Assembly (NCBI RefSeq): GCF_014652235.1 | Contig: NZ_BMYK01000024.1 | Span: 39,383 to 103,382, forward strand | DNA: 64,000 nt | Source of the DNA: Pseudorhodoferax aquiterrae | GTDB lineage: Bacteria > Pseudomonadota > Gammaproteobacteria > Burkholderiales > Burkholderiaceae_C | Direction of reading: 5' to 3' | Shown: positions 36,473 to 44,836 of the stretch, piece after piece | Numbering within the stretch: position 1 is the first letter of the stretch | Layout of the letters: each line of letters begins with the position of its first letter | The notes under the pieces: generated by a model | Database searches by the model: none | Seen by the model: the letters and a program-made list of their open reading frames with translations, nothing else | What the model was told of the DNA's origin: nothing | Program-made: the position numbers and the translations under genes

Positions 36473-36701
36473 CTCAGAACGTGTGAATGAACCGATCGCA
36501 CCCACGACGGGGTGCGGCGGGCCGCAGGCGAAGGCGCAGGCCGCAGCCCGGGCTGGTGCCCGGGCAAGGACTGCAACGCCCGCATGCGGCCTGGCGCGCC
36601 CCGGCCCGAAGGGCGAGGCCCCGGCCGCGACGGTCATGATGGAAACAGGAGCTCATTGGGGGCCTCGCGTGGGTGTGAGCGGTTCGTTCACACGTTCTCA
36701 G
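36473..36701. repeat. 229-bp element bounded by 32-bp imperfect inverted repeats (MITE-like candidate)
   Basis: The left arm at 36473-36504 and the right arm at 36670-36701 are inverted copies with 28 of 32 positions identical (core CACACGTTCT). The interior is GC-rich, has no convincing ORF and holds a perfect 8-4-8 hairpin at 36546-36565 (GCCCGGGC, TGGT). The right arm contains the tetR stop codon, so the element seems to supply the end of that gene. No target-site duplication is evident. It could be a small non-autonomous transposon, a REP-like repeat or a large RNA hairpin. It fills the 300-base gap between the tetR and SDR genes. Confidence 0.6.
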
Positions 36702-37285
36702 CGCGCGGGCGCGGCGTCGAACTGCGCGAGCAGGCTGCGGCGCGTGGCGGCCAGCAGCGCGCGGCCTTCGGCGTTGTCGCCCAGTGCGCGGGCCAGCTGC
36801 AGCGCGCCGACCATCTGGCTGGCGACCACGCCGGCCTGCTCGATGGCGTCTTCCGGCAGGGCGCGCTGCACCGCGGCCACCAGGCGGCGTATACGCACGG
36901 CGGCGGCCTGCGCGACCTCGGCGGACTGGCGCGGTATCTCGGACGACAGAGCGGCCACCGGGCAGCCCTGGGTCGGCGCACCCAGGTGGCTGTCGGACAG
37001 GTAGGCCTCGACCAGCGCGCGCAGGGGACTGGCCCCGCGCGCCTGGCGCTGCGCCATGCTCTTGCCCAGGCGGGCCGCGCTGTCGGACCCGGCATGCTCG
37101 AGCGCCTCGCACAGCAACGCATCGCGCGAGGCGAAATGGGCATAGAACCCGCCATGTGTGAGGCCGGCCCGCTTCATGACATCGGCCACGCCCACACCCC
37201 AGAAGCCGGATTCGCGCAGCACGCCCGCCGCGGTCTCGACGATGCGGTCGTGTGTCAGCTGCTTGCGGCCCGGGGCGGTGTCCAT
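36698..37285 (-). CDS. TetR/AcrR family transcriptional regulator
   Basis: A 195-residue repressor with an N-terminal TetR helix-turn-helix (TAAGVLRESGFWGVGVADVM, RAGLTHGGFYAHFASRDALL) and a helical ligand domain with GCPVAALSSEI, typical of TetR regulators for lipophilic or electrophilic compounds. The start MDTAPGRKQLTHDRI is selected by the domain; the upstream ORF includes the operator. A palindrome almost the same as that before the SDR gene lies 20 bases upstream of its ATG, implying autoregulation and control of SDR-MATE. The stop codon falls in the right arm of the 229-bp repeat element. Confidence 0.92.
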   Translation of the reverse strand: MDTAPGRKQLTHDRIVETAAGVLRESGFWGVGVADVMKRAGLTHGGFYAHFASRDALLCEALEHAGSDSAARLGKSMAQRQARGASPLRALVEAYLSDSHLGAPTQGCPVAALSSEIPRQSAEVAQAAAVRIRRLVAAVQRALPEDAIEQAGVVASQMVGALQLARALGDNAEGRALLAATRRSLLAQFDAAPAR

Positions 37286-37304
37286 GGCCCGGACGATAGC
37301 ACTA

Positions 37305-37324
37305 AATATGATGGTCGTCATATG
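37305..37324. promoter_or_regulatory. TetR-type operator upstream of tetR
   Basis: ATATGA and TCATAT arms flank an 8-bp centre (TGGTCG). Compared with the SDR-MATE site, both share AATATGA and GTCATAT with the same spacing. Confidence 0.7.
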
Positions 37325-37362
37325 AACCGCGCTTGCATCGCGGGATGGCCACCCCATATCCC

Positions 37363-37368
37363 TAAAAT
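37363..37368 (+). promoter_or_regulatory. Candidate -10 of gshA
   Basis: TAAAAT lies 33 bases before the gshA ATG. A TTGCAT is upstream but 24 bases away, too far for a standard -35. Confidence 0.4.
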
Positions 37369-37401
37369 TCACTCGAATACTGCCAACCCAAGGCCTTCCC
37401 C

Positions 37402-38694
37402 ATGGTTCCCCACCTCATCACCGCACTGACCGGGCCGATCAACGAGCTCGAGCAGCGCATCCTCGATTCCACGCCGGCCATCGAACGCTGGTTCCGGCTG
37501 GAGTGGATGGAGCACACGCCGCCGTTCTACTGTTCCGTGGACATCCGCAACGCCGGCTTCAAGCTCGCGCCGGTGGACACCAATCTGTTTCCGGGCGGCT
37601 GGAACAACCTCACGCAGCCCATGCTGCCGCTCGCGGTGCAGTCGGCCATGGCGGCGATCGAGAAGATCTGCCCCGAGGCCAAGAACCTGCTGCTGATCCC
37701 CGAGAACCACAGCCGCAACACCTTCTACCTGGCCAACGTGGCGCAGCTGCAGCGCATCTTCCACATGGCCGGCCTGAACGTGCGCGTGGGTTCGGTGGAC
37801 CCGGAGATCAAGGAGACCAAGACCATCCAGTTGCCCAACGGCGACGAACTCACGCTGGAGCCGGTGGTGCGCAGCAAGCGCCGGCTGGGGCTGAAGAACT
37901 TCGACCCCTGCACCATCCTGCTCAACAACGACCTGTCGGCCGGTGCGCCCGGCATCCTGGAAGACCTGCACGAGCAGTACCTGCTGCCGCCGCTGCACGC
38001 GGGCTGGTCGGTGCGGCGCAAGAGCCGGCATTTCCAGAGCTACGAAGAGGTGTCCAAGCGCTTCGGCAAGCTGCTGGGCATCGACCCCTGGCTCATCCAC
38101 CCGATGTTCGCCAAGTGCGGCGAGGTCGACTTCGCCGAGGGAGCGGGCATGGACTGCCTGCAGACCAACGTCGATGCGCTGCTGACCAAGGTGCGCCGCA
38201 AGTACAAGGAATACGGCATCAACGAGAAGCCCTTCGTGGTCGTGAAGGCCGACAACGGCACCTACGGCATGGGCATCATGACCGTGCACGACGCTGCCGA
38301 GTTGACGAGTCTGAACCGCAAGTCGCGCAACAAGATGGCCGTGGTCAAGGACGGGCAGCCCGTGCACGACGTGATCATCCAGGAAGGCGTGCTGACGGCC
38401 GAGCGCATGCACGACGCCATGGCCGAGCCCGTGGTCTACATGATGGACCGTTACGTGGTGGGTGGTTTCTACCGCGTGCATGCCGACCGCGGCCCCGACG
38501 AGAACCTCAACGCGCCGGGCTCGCGCTTCGTGCCCTTGGCTTTCGCCGAGAGTACGCACTTACCCCAGCATGGCATGAAGCCGGGCGCCAGCGCCCCCAA
38601 CCGCTTCTACATGTACGGCGTGATCGGCCGGCTCGCCCTGGTCGCGGCCAGCTATGAGCTCGAGGCGACGGACCCCGAAGCCGAGGTCTACTGA
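37402..38694 (+). CDS. gshA: Glutamate--cysteine ligase, proteobacterial type
   Basis: GshA makes gamma-glutamylcysteine, the first glutathione step. The 430-residue protein belongs to the separate proteobacterial family (TIGR02049-like), not the E. coli GshA family. Recognisable parts are [36 protein letters not shown] start ([15 protein letters not shown]), [30 protein letters not shown] and [14 protein letters not shown] with ATP-grasp-like features. gshB is about 7.9 kb downstream, unlike the adjacent pair seen in many relatives. Confidence 0.94.
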   Translation: MVPHLITALTGPINELEQRILDSTPAIERWFRLEWMEHTPPFYCSVDIRNAGFKLAPVDTNLFPGGWNNLTQPMLPLAVQSAMAAIEKICPEAKNLLLIPENHSRNTFYLANVAQLQRIFHMAGLNVRVGSVDPEIKETKTIQLPNGDELTLEPVVRSKRRLGLKNFDPCTILLNNDLSAGAPGILEDLHEQYLLPPLHAGWSVRRKSRHFQSYEEVSKRFGKLLGIDPWLIHPMFAKCGEVDFAEGAGMDCLQTNVDALLTKVRRKYKEYGINEKPFVVVKADNGTYGMGIMTVHDAAELTSLNRKSRNKMAVVKDGQPVHDVIIQEGVLTAERMHDAMAEPVVYMMDRYVVGGFYRVHADRGPDENLNAPGSRFVPLAFAESTHLPQHGMKPGASAPNRFYMYGVIGRLALVAASYELEATDPEAEVY

Positions 38695-38765
38695 AGCCAT
38701 GGCAACGGAAGTTGCTGCAGTGCAACATCAGCGCCGCGGCGGCTTGCCGGTTGCGGGGCGAGGCG

Positions 38766-38771
38766 CACAAT
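38766..38771 (+). promoter_or_regulatory. Candidate -10 of kup
   Basis: CACAAT lies 51 bases before the proposed TTG start of kup and inside the ORF extension that an upstream ATG would require. This favours the shorter protein. Confidence 0.35.
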
Positions 38772-38822
38772 AGCCGTCCCGCGAAACACCAGCCGCTGGC
38801 CCCGTGGCCGAGCGGCTTTCCT

Positions 38823-40691
38823 TTGCAACACGCCAAAACCCCGCTCGCGGCGCTCACCCTGGGCGCCATCGGTGTCGTCTACGGCGACATCGGCACCAGC
38901 GTCCTGTACGCGGTCAAGGAGATCTTCGGCTCCGGCCATGTCCCGTTCACGGTGGACAACGTCTACGGCGTGCTGTCCATCCTGTTCTGGACGCTGACCG
39001 TCATCGTCTCGCTCAAGTACGTGGTTCTGGTGCTGCGCGCCGACAACGCCGGCGAGGGCGGCCTGGTCGCCATGCTGGCGCTGGCCTCGCAGTCGGTGAA
39101 AGACAAGCCGCAGCTGCGCCACGTGCTGCTCTTGGTCGGCATCTTCGGCACCTGCCTGTTCTACGGCGACGGCGTGATCACGCCGGCGATCTCGGTGCTG
39201 TCGGCCGTGGAGGGCCTGGAAGTGGTGTCGCCCGCCTTCCGCAAGGCCGTGATCCCGCTCACGCTCGTGATCCTGTTCGCGCTGTTCGCCGTGCAAAAGC
39301 GCGGCACAGCCGGCATCGGCAAGTTCTTCGGGCCGATCACGCTGGCCTGGTTCATCGCCATCGCGCTGCTGGGCGTCTCGCACATCTGGCACAACCCCGA
39401 AATCCTGTTCGCGCTGAGCCCGCACCACGCGCTGCGCTTCATGTGGCTGAATCCGGGCACGAGCTTCATCATCCTGGGTGCCGTGGTGCTGGCTGTGACC
39501 GGTGCCGAAGCGCTCTATGCCGACCTCGGCCATTTCGGCAAGCGGCCGATCCGGCTGGCCTGGTTCGGGGCGGTGATGCCGGCGCTCACGCTCAATTACT
39601 TCGGCCAGGGCGCGCTGCTGCTGCGCGAGCCCGAGGCCGTCAAGAACCCGTTCTTCATGATGGCGCCCGAGTGGGCGCTGCTGCCGCTGGTGGGCATGGC
39701 CACGGCCGCCGCGGTGATCGCCTCCCAGGCCCTCATCACGGGCGCCTTCTCGGTCACCAAGCAGGTGATCCAGCTGGGCTACCTGCCGCGGCTGCAGATC
39801 CAGCACACCAGCGTCAAGGCGGCCGGCCAGATCTACATTCCCTTCGTCAACTGGGGCCTGTTCCTGGCGATCGTGCTGGCCGTGGTGATGTTCAAGTCCT
39901 CCAGCAACCTGGCGGCGGCCTACGGCATCGCCGTCTGCACGGACATGCTGATCACCACGGTGCTGACCTTCTTCGTGATCCGCTACGGCTGGAAGTACCC
40001 GCTGTGGCTGTGCATCCTGGCCACGGGCTTCTTCTTCGTCGTCGACTTCGCGTTCTGGGCTTCCAACCTCATGAAGCTGTTCGACGGCGGCTGGTTCCCG
40101 CTGTTCATCGGCGCCATGATGTTCATGCTCATGATGACCTGGCACGAAGGCCGGCGCCTGCTCAACGAGGCGCTGCGCGCCAATGCGATCGACCTCAAGA
40201 GCTTCCTCGAATCGGTGTTCGTGAGCCCGCCCGCGCGCGTGGAGGGCACCGCCGTGTTCCTGACGGCCGAACCCGGCAGCGTGCCCAATGCGCTGCTGCA
40301 CAACCTCAAGCACAACAAGGTGCTGCACGAGACCAACCTGTTCGTGACCGTGCGCAGCCACGAGCGGCCCTGGATCGGCATGGACAAGCGCCTGCAGATC
40401 GAGGCCCTGGGCCACGATTGCTGGCAGGTGGTGCTGCACTACGGCTTCAAGAACGACCCCGATCTGCCGCGCGCGCTGGAGCAGATGCGCGGGCGCGGCT
40501 GCGAGATGGAGACCATGACGACGAGCTATTTCCTGTCGCGCGACATGGTGGTGCCCACGCTGGGCACCGGCATGGCGCCCTGGCGCGAGAAGCTCTTCGC
40601 ACAGATGCACCTGAACGCGAGCGCCGCGGCCGATTTCCTCAAGCTGCCCAGCAACGCGGTCGTGGAGCTCGGCTCCAAGGTCGAAATCTGA
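38823..40691 (+). CDS. kup: Low-affinity potassium transporter Kup
   Basis: A K+/H+ symporter with twelve membrane helices and a soluble C-terminal domain. Family signatures are [20 protein letters not shown] at the start, [29 protein letters not shown] and [14 protein letters not shown]. The open frame extends to an ATG at 38712 (659 residues), but homology begins at [14 protein letters not shown] at 38823 yields 622 residues, the same as E. coli Kup, and lies downstream of a -10-like CACAAT, so I use it. There is no clear Shine-Dalgarno. A strong terminator follows. Confidence 0.9.
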   Translation: MQHAKTPLAALTLGAIGVVYGDIGTSVLYAVKEIFGSGHVPFTVDNVYGVLSILFWTLTVIVSLKYVVLVLRADNAGEGGLVAMLALASQSVKDKPQLRHVLLLVGIFGTCLFYGDGVITPAISVLSAVEGLEVVSPAFRKAVIPLTLVILFALFAVQKRGTAGIGKFFGPITLAWFIAIALLGVSHIWHNPEILFALSPHHALRFMWLNPGTSFIILGAVVLAVTGAEALYADLGHFGKRPIRLAWFGAVMPALTLNYFGQGALLLREPEAVKNPFFMMAPEWALLPLVGMATAAAVIASQALITGAFSVTKQVIQLGYLPRLQIQHTSVKAAGQIYIPFVNWGLFLAIVLAVVMFKSSSNLAAAYGIAVCTDMLITTVLTFFVIRYGWKYPLWLCILATGFFFVVDFAFWASNLMKLFDGGWFPLFIGAMMFMLMMTWHEGRRLLNEALRANAIDLKSFLESVFVSPPARVEGTAVFLTAEPGSVPNALLHNLKHNKVLHETNLFVTVRSHERPWIGMDKRLQIEALGHDCWQVVLHYGFKNDPDLPRALEQMRGRGCEMETMTTSYFLSRDMVVPTLGTGMAPWREKLFAQMHLNASAAADFLKLPSNAVVELGSKVEI

Positions 40692-40701
40692 ACCGCCCAA
40701 G

Positions 40702-40735
40702 AAAAAGGCCCGCGCCTTGCGGCGCGGGCCTTTTT
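40702..40735. terminator. Bidirectional terminator between kup and DUF4148 gene 1
   Basis: AAAAAGGCCCGCGCC, loop TTGC, GGCGCGGGCCTTTTT: a 15-bp perfect stem with T-runs in both directions, serving kup and the convergent DUF4148 gene. The same core hairpin recurs at 41322 and 41904. Confidence 0.9.
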
Positions 40736-40755
40736 CTGCGGGCAACCGGCGAGGG

Positions 40756-41190
40756 TCAGACTTCGCCGCCCGGCAGTTCGCCGGCGCGCAGTGCGCGCAC
40801 AGCGTCGGCACGCACGGCCTCACGCGTCAGCAGGCTCTGGGTCGGGCGGTAGCCGATGTCGGCACCTTCGCCGGCCGGGGCCAGCTGGTGGTTCTGGGCT
40901 GCAGCCAGGTATTCGCGCTGGACTTGGTCGCGCGTCAGCGTGCTGGGCTTGGCAGAGGCCAGGACGCCGACATCGCCGACTTCACCGGTCGCGGCCAGCT
41001 GGTGGTTGCGTTGGGCTTGCAGGTATTCGTTGCGCACGGCTTCACGGGTTACGGCGCTGGACGTCGCGGCGGGCACGGGCGGAATGTAGCCGACTTCACC
41101 ACTGGCGTTGACACCGCCGCCGGCGAATGCGGGCGCTGCGACCAGACCGGCTGCGGCGAGCAGGGCGGAGGCGAGGATCTTGGTGTTCAT
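40756..41190 (-). CDS. DUF4148 domain-containing secreted protein (copy 1)
   Basis: A 144-residue periplasmic protein. The signal peptide MNTKILASALLAAAGLVAA-PAFA is followed by a mature part with three related units built on LTREAVRNEYLQAQ, LTRDQVQREYLAAAQ and LTREAVRADAVRAL, each ending near a GEVGDVG or GEGADIG turn; these are DUF4148 (PF13663) repeats, common in Burkholderiales and of unknown function. GGAAA lies before the ATG. It is paralogous to the next gene, which shares a motif in its upstream region, so the two may be co-regulated. Confidence 0.88.
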   Translation of the reverse strand: MNTKILASALLAAAGLVAAPAFAGGGVNASGEVGYIPPVPAATSSAVTREAVRNEYLQAQRNHQLAATGEVGDVGVLASAKPSTLTRDQVQREYLAAAQNHQLAPAGEGADIGYRPTQSLLTREAVRADAVRALRAGELPGGEV

Positions 41191-41264
41191 GGTGTTTTCC
41201 TTCATTGACATTGACGATGAAATGAAGTTTAAAAACCGTGACGCGATTGAAAAAGCCCGTCCAA

Positions 41265-41295
41265 GGCAAAGCATCGTTTCCATTGAGGCAACAGT
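41265..41295 (-). promoter_or_regulatory. Conserved motif upstream of DUF4148 gene 1
   Basis: Read on the minus strand, ACTGTTGC and GAAACGATGC lie 7 bases apart, followed by one variable base and TTGCC. 24 of 31 positions match the block at 41833-41863 ahead of DUF4148 gene 2. It is 75 bases upstream of the start codon. It may be a binding site or a promoter part. Confidence 0.55.
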
Positions 41296-41321
41296 GATGC
41301 GGAACCTTTTTGCCAAAGCGA

Positions 41322-41349
41322 AAGGCCCGCGCCTTGCGGCGCGGGCCTT
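41322..41349 (-). terminator. Terminator of DUF4148 gene 2
   Basis: A 12-bp stem AAGGCCCGCGCC / GGCGCGGGCCTT with loop TTGC, 23 bases beyond the stop of the gene. It is the second copy of this hairpin; the T-run on the minus strand is short. Confidence 0.75.
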
Positions 41350-41372
41350 GACTGGCGAGGGCTTCGAAACGC

Positions 41373-41687
41373 TCAGACTTCGCCGCCACCCAGCAGGCCA
41401 TGGCGCACGGCGTACACGGCTTCGGCGCGGACGGCATCGCGCGTCAGGCCGCTCTTGGCGGTGGCCACAGCGCCGATGTCGGCACCTTCGCCGGCTTCCG
41501 GCAGCGTGCCGCTGCGTTCGGCCTGCAGGTACTCGGCCCGCACGGCGGCGCGGGTCAGATCGCTCTTGACCGAGCTCACTTGGGGCACGTAACCGACTTC
41601 ACCGCTGATGTTGTCGCCAGCGAAGCTGGGGGCTGCGGCGAAGCCGGCGGCGGCGATCAGGGCGGAGGCAAGAAACTTGGCGTTCAT
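41373..41687 (-). CDS. DUF4148 domain-containing secreted protein (copy 2)
   Basis: A 104-residue paralogue of the previous gene, with the same signal peptide plan (MNAKFLASALIAAAGFAAA, cleavage after SFA). It has two repeat units (LTRAAVRAEYLQAERSG, LTRDAVRAEAVYAV) instead of three and the same GGGEV ending. AAGGA lies 6 bases before the ATG. The tandem arrangement and high similarity suggest local duplication with loss or gain of one repeat. Confidence 0.87.
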   Translation of the reverse strand: MNAKFLASALIAAAGFAAAPSFAGDNISGEVGYVPQVSSVKSDLTRAAVRAEYLQAERSGTLPEAGEGADIGAVATAKSGLTRDAVRAEAVYAVRHGLLGGGEV

Positions 41688-41832
41688 GATGGATTCCTTT
41701 CGATGGTGAGGACAACTTCCCGTTCGGCGGAGCCGGGCCCTTTGCCCTGCCCCGTCTCGACGAGCCGTGTCGTGCGCCTCATCGATGGGCTCCATTGTCG
41801 AAGCCGCACCCCGAAAGAAAAACCGCGCGGCG

Positions 41833-41863
41833 GGCAATGCATCGTTTCGCATCGAGCAACAGT
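41833..41863 (-). promoter_or_regulatory. Conserved motif upstream of DUF4148 gene 2
   Basis: This copy reads ACTGTTGC, 7 variable bases, GAAACGATGC, one base, TTGCC on the minus strand, 146 bases before the gene start. The spacing of the two conserved halves is the same as in the copy at 41265-41295, although the surrounding sequence differs. Confidence 0.55.
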
Positions 41864-41903
41864 CCATGGCCCTGGGACTTACCCGGATGCGCCCGCACCC
41901 ACA

Positions 41904-41934
41904 AAAAAAGCCCGCGCCTTGCGGCGCGGGCCTT
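41904..41934 (-). terminator. Terminator of the DUF3297 gene
   Basis: Third copy of the GC-rich hairpin (CCCGCGCC, TTGC, GGCGCGGG with flanking AA/TT pairing), 27 bases after the DUF3297 stop and with seven A on the plus strand, hence a good T-run on the minus strand. Confidence 0.85.
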
Positions 41935-41960
41935 GGTCCACCCCGAAGAGGGCGCGCGGC

Positions 41961-42218
41961 TCAGGCTTCGCGGTAGAAGGCCTCGACCTGGCCCTTGAGC
42001 TTGATCAGCAGCGGCCGGCCACGGCGGTCCACGGTCTTGCCGGCGGCCACCTTGATCCAGCCTTCGGACAGGCAGTATTCCTCCACGTCGAAACGCTCCT
42101 TGCCGTTGAAACGGATGCCGATGTCGTGCTGGAACACGGCCGCGACATGGTGCGGGCTGCGCGGGTCGACGGACAGGTGGTCGGGCAGCGGAGGACGGGT
42201 GCTTGCGTCTTGGTTCAT
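41961..42218 (-). CDS. DUF3297 family protein
   Basis: An 85-residue small soluble protein of the DUF3297 family: DHLSVDPRSPHHVAAVFQHD, IGIRFNGKERFDVEEYCLSEG, KTVDRRGRPLLIKLKG. The function is unknown; members are short and highly conserved across Proteobacteria. The start MNQDASTRPPLPDHL is chosen on homology. It stands alone between the DUF4148 genes and the oxidoreductase group and has its own terminator. Confidence 0.9.
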   Translation of the reverse strand: MNQDASTRPPLPDHLSVDPRSPHHVAAVFQHDIGIRFNGKERFDVEEYCLSEGWIKVAAGKTVDRRGRPLLIKLKGQVEAFYREA

Positions 42219-42249
42219 GGCCGCGATTAGACCGCAGCCGGCCCGCGGG

Positions 42250-42882
42250 TCAGGCAAGGCGACGCAGGCCCTGCGGTGTGCGCACCTGCGCGGTCAGTGC
42301 CGGCTGCGCCGCTGCACGCAGCGACAGCGCCACACCCGGCTCGGCCAGGTGCAAGCGGTCCAGCACGGCCTGGACGCGCGCCGGCTCGGGATGCTGCAGT
42401 TCCAGCGCCACCAGCGCGCAGCCGGCGTCGGGCAGGCTGGCCGCGGGGTGGGCGGCGGTGTCCCACTGGATCAGCGTGGGCGCCGCGCCGCCCAGGGGCA
42501 GGCTGCCATCGCCCGGCACCGTGATGCGCCAGTCCAGCGCGCCGCGCGACATGGGCAGCACCTCGCCGAGCGGCAGGGCGGCGGCCGCGCCCTGGATGTC
42601 GTCGGTGCGCGCGACCCAGCAGGCCAGGCGCGGCGGCGTGTCCGGCTCCAGCGTGTCGAGCCCGAACCAGCGCGGCCGCCCCGGCGCGGGTGCTTCGGGG
42701 TCGACCGCGATGACCTCCAGGTACAGCGCCTCGCCCAGGCGCAGCAACAGGTTGTGCGTGCCCATGCGCGCATGCCGGCCGCCGGCCTGGGGGCGCACGC
42801 CCAGCTGCGCGAACACGGCATCGCTGCCGGCCTGCAACGTGGGCGCGGTGATGGCGAGGTGGTCGATGCGGCTGGCCAGCAT
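42250..42882 (-). CDS. VOC family / glyoxalase-like protein
   Basis: A 210-residue protein starting RIDHLAITAPTLQAGSDAVF with a later HARMGTHNLLLRLGEALYLEVIAVD, the glyoxalase-like domain (PF13468-like) of the vicinal-oxygen-chelate superfamily; His5-like and Glu metal ligands are plausible. The substrate is unknown. It starts one base after the stop of the MDR gene, so they form a translationally linked pair on the minus strand. Confidence 0.82.
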   Translation of the reverse strand: MLASRIDHLAITAPTLQAGSDAVFAQLGVRPQAGGRHARMGTHNLLLRLGEALYLEVIAVDPEAPAPGRPRWFGLDTLEPDTPPRLACWVARTDDIQGAAAALPLGEVLPMSRGALDWRITVPGDGSLPLGGAAPTLIQWDTAAHPAASLPDAGCALVALELQHPEPARVQAVLDRLHLAEPGVALSLRAAAQPALTAQVRTPQGLRRLA

Positions 42883-42883
42883 C

Positions 42884-44011
42884 TCAGCCCGCTGTCGGCC
42901 GCAACAGCACCTTCTCGCCCGTGGCTTGCTTGCCGTAGATGGCGATGGCCTGCAACGACAGCGCCTCGGCCAGGCCGACCTCGCGCGTGTAGTGGCTCGC
43001 GAAGGTGGTCGTGAGCTCGGCCGCCACGCGGGCCTTGAGCTGCTGCACATGGTGCGGGCCGATCTTCTGCAGGAACGGGAACAGCAGCCAGCCGCCCACG
43101 CCCCATGTCATGCCGAAGCCGCGGGCGATCTCGATGGGGCCGCGATCCAGGCTGCCGTAGACGTAGACCTGCTTGTGCACATTGCTGCCGTAGCGGCTGT
43201 AGGCGGCCTGCTCCTTGCGCGCGATCGCGGCCTCCATGGCCACGAGGATCTGGCCGGCCAGCTTGCCGCCGCCGATGGCGTCGAAGGCCAGCGTGGCGCC
43301 GGTCGCGGCGATCGCCTCGGTCAGCGCGGCCTGGAAGTCGGCCTGGCTGCTGTCCACCACGTGCTGCGCGCCCTGGCGGCGCAGCAGCGCGGCCTGCTCG
43401 GGCTTGCGCACCACGTTGACGAGCGGCACGCCGTCCTTCAGGCAGATGCGGTTCAGCATCTGGCCCAGGTTCGACGCTGCGGCCGTGTGCACCAGCGCAC
43501 GGTGGCCCTCGCGCCGCATGGTCTCCACCATGCCCAGCGAAGTCAGCGGGTTGACGAAGCACGAAGCACCTTGCGCGGCCGTCGCGCCCTCGGGCAGCGG
43601 CAGGCATTGGTCGGCCGGGATGGCACGGTATTCGGCGTACATGCCGCCGCCCAGCAGCGCGACCTTCCTGCCCAGAAGGGACTGGGCCGCGGCCGCGGCG
43701 CCGGCAGCGACGACGGTGCCCGCGCCCTCGTTGCCGACCACCATGGACTGGCCGATCCGGCCTTGGGCAGCGGCCAGGGCCGCAGGCGACAGGCTGGCCG
43801 TGACCACGGGCCGCTCGGCGGTGCCCGACACCTTGGCCGTGGCCATGTCGGCACCGCCGAACAGCAGGCCCAGGTCCGAGGGGTTCAGCGGCGCAGCCTC
43901 CATGCGCACCACGACCTCGTCGTCGTGCGCAGGCTGGGGCATGGCGACCTCGGCCAGCGAGAGTTCCAACGTGGCGTCGGGGCGGATCAGCGAGCGCAGC
44001 TGCAAGGGCAT
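42884..44011 (-). CDS. Zinc-binding-dehydrogenase-family (MDR) oxidoreductase
   Basis: A 375-residue medium-chain dehydrogenase/reductase. Seen are an N-terminal GroES-like domain (PLNPSDLGLLFGG, VVGNEGAGTVVAAG), a nucleotide-binding part (ALVHTAAASNLGQMLNRICL, VNVVRKPEQAALLRRQGAQHVVD-type segment) and FDAIGGGKLAGQIL. It lacks the structural-zinc cysteine cluster and resembles quinone reductase/enoyl-reductase types, so it is probably zinc-free. It is coupled to the VOC gene one base away. Confidence 0.85.
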   Translation of the reverse strand: MPLQLRSLIRPDATLELSLAEVAMPQPAHDDEVVVRMEAAPLNPSDLGLLFGGADMATAKVSGTAERPVVTASLSPAALAAAQGRIGQSMVVGNEGAGTVVAAGAAAAAQSLLGRKVALLGGGMYAEYRAIPADQCLPLPEGATAAQGASCFVNPLTSLGMVETMRREGHRALVHTAAASNLGQMLNRICLKDGVPLVNVVRKPEQAALLRRQGAQHVVDSSQADFQAALTEAIAATGATLAFDAIGGGKLAGQILVAMEAAIARKEQAAYSRYGSNVHKQVYVYGSLDRGPIEIARGFGMTWGVGGWLLFPFLQKIGPHHVQQLKARVAAELTTTFASHYTREVGLAEALSLQAIAIYGKQATGEKVLLRPTAG

Positions 44012-44069
44012 GGGCGGTCCTCGGGTGGGTGGTTCGGTGGAGCCACCCAGTATAGGAAGCGCCCTGCGT

Positions 44070-44810
44070 TCAGCGCGCCATCCAGGCCGCGAAGCTGACC
44101 GTCCCCAGGCGCGCCTGGCCCGCGGGCACCAGCGTGCCCTCGTCCAGCGGCGCGCCGAAGTACAGCGCCTGCGGGTCGGCCACGACCCGGCGGCCGTCCT
44201 GCTTCAGGTCGAGGTAGCGTTGCACGAGTTCGGCCAACGACATCCGCTCGGGGCCGGCGATCTCGATGCGGCCGTGCAGGGGCGCGGCCAGTGCCACGTC
44301 GGCCAGCACGGCGGCCACGTCGTCCGAGCTGATGGGCTGGATGGCGGCCGGCGACAGCCGGATCTCGCCGCCCGCACCGGCCGACTGCGCGATGCCACCC
44401 AGAAACTCGAGGAACTGCGTGGCCTGCACGATGGTCCAGGGGATGCCGCCCGTCTCGATGAGGTCTTCCTGCGCCTGCTTGGCCCGGAAGTAGCCGCTCC
44501 GCTGCAGCTTGTGCGTACCGACCACCGACAGCGCCACATGGTGGCGCACGCCGGCTCTGGCTTCGGCCGCGAGCAGGTTGCGGCCCGAGGTCTGGAAGAA
44601 GTCCAGCACGGCCTGGTCGGCGAACGAAGGCGAGTTCGCCACGTCCACCACCACCTGGGCGCCGGCCAGGGCCGCGTCCAGGCCCTCGCCCGTGAGCGTG
44701 TTGACGCCGGTGTTGGGCGAGGCGGCCAGCACGGCATGGCCACGGGTCTTGAGCAGCGCGACCAGCTTGCTGCCGATCAGGCCCGTGCCGCCGATGACGA
44801 CGATCTTCAT
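44070..44810 (-). CDS. NAD(P)H-binding atypical SDR protein
   Basis: A 246-residue NmrA/NAD(P)H-binding protein beginning MKIVVIGGTGLIGSKLVALL with the GxxGxxG fingerprint. It has VVDVANSPSFADQAVLDFF and HHVALSVVGTHKLQRSGYFR, but not the YxxxK pair at the classical position; this is the NmrA-like SDR branch, often a redox sensor or quinone reductase. It lies 26 bases after the carboxymuconolactone-decarboxylase-like gene in one transcript. Confidence 0.85.
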   Translation of the reverse strand: MKIVVIGGTGLIGSKLVALLKTRGHAVLAASPNTGVNTLTGEGLDAALAGAQVVVDVANSPSFADQAVLDFFQTSGRNLLAAEARAGVRHHVALSVVGTHKLQRSGYFRAKQAQEDLIETGGIPWTIVQATQFLEFLGGIAQSAGAGGEIRLSPAAIQPISSDDVAAVLADVALAAPLHGRIEIAGPERMSLAELVQRYLDLKQDGRRVVADPQALYFGAPLDEGTLVPAGQARLGTVSFAAWMAR

Positions 44811-44836
44811 GGTGCGTCCCTGGTTGGAAAAGCGGA

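Noticed and set aside
40702..41934. CRISPR or tandem repeat array
   Set aside because: The three repeats are hairpins at gene ends with unequal spacing, so they are terminators.
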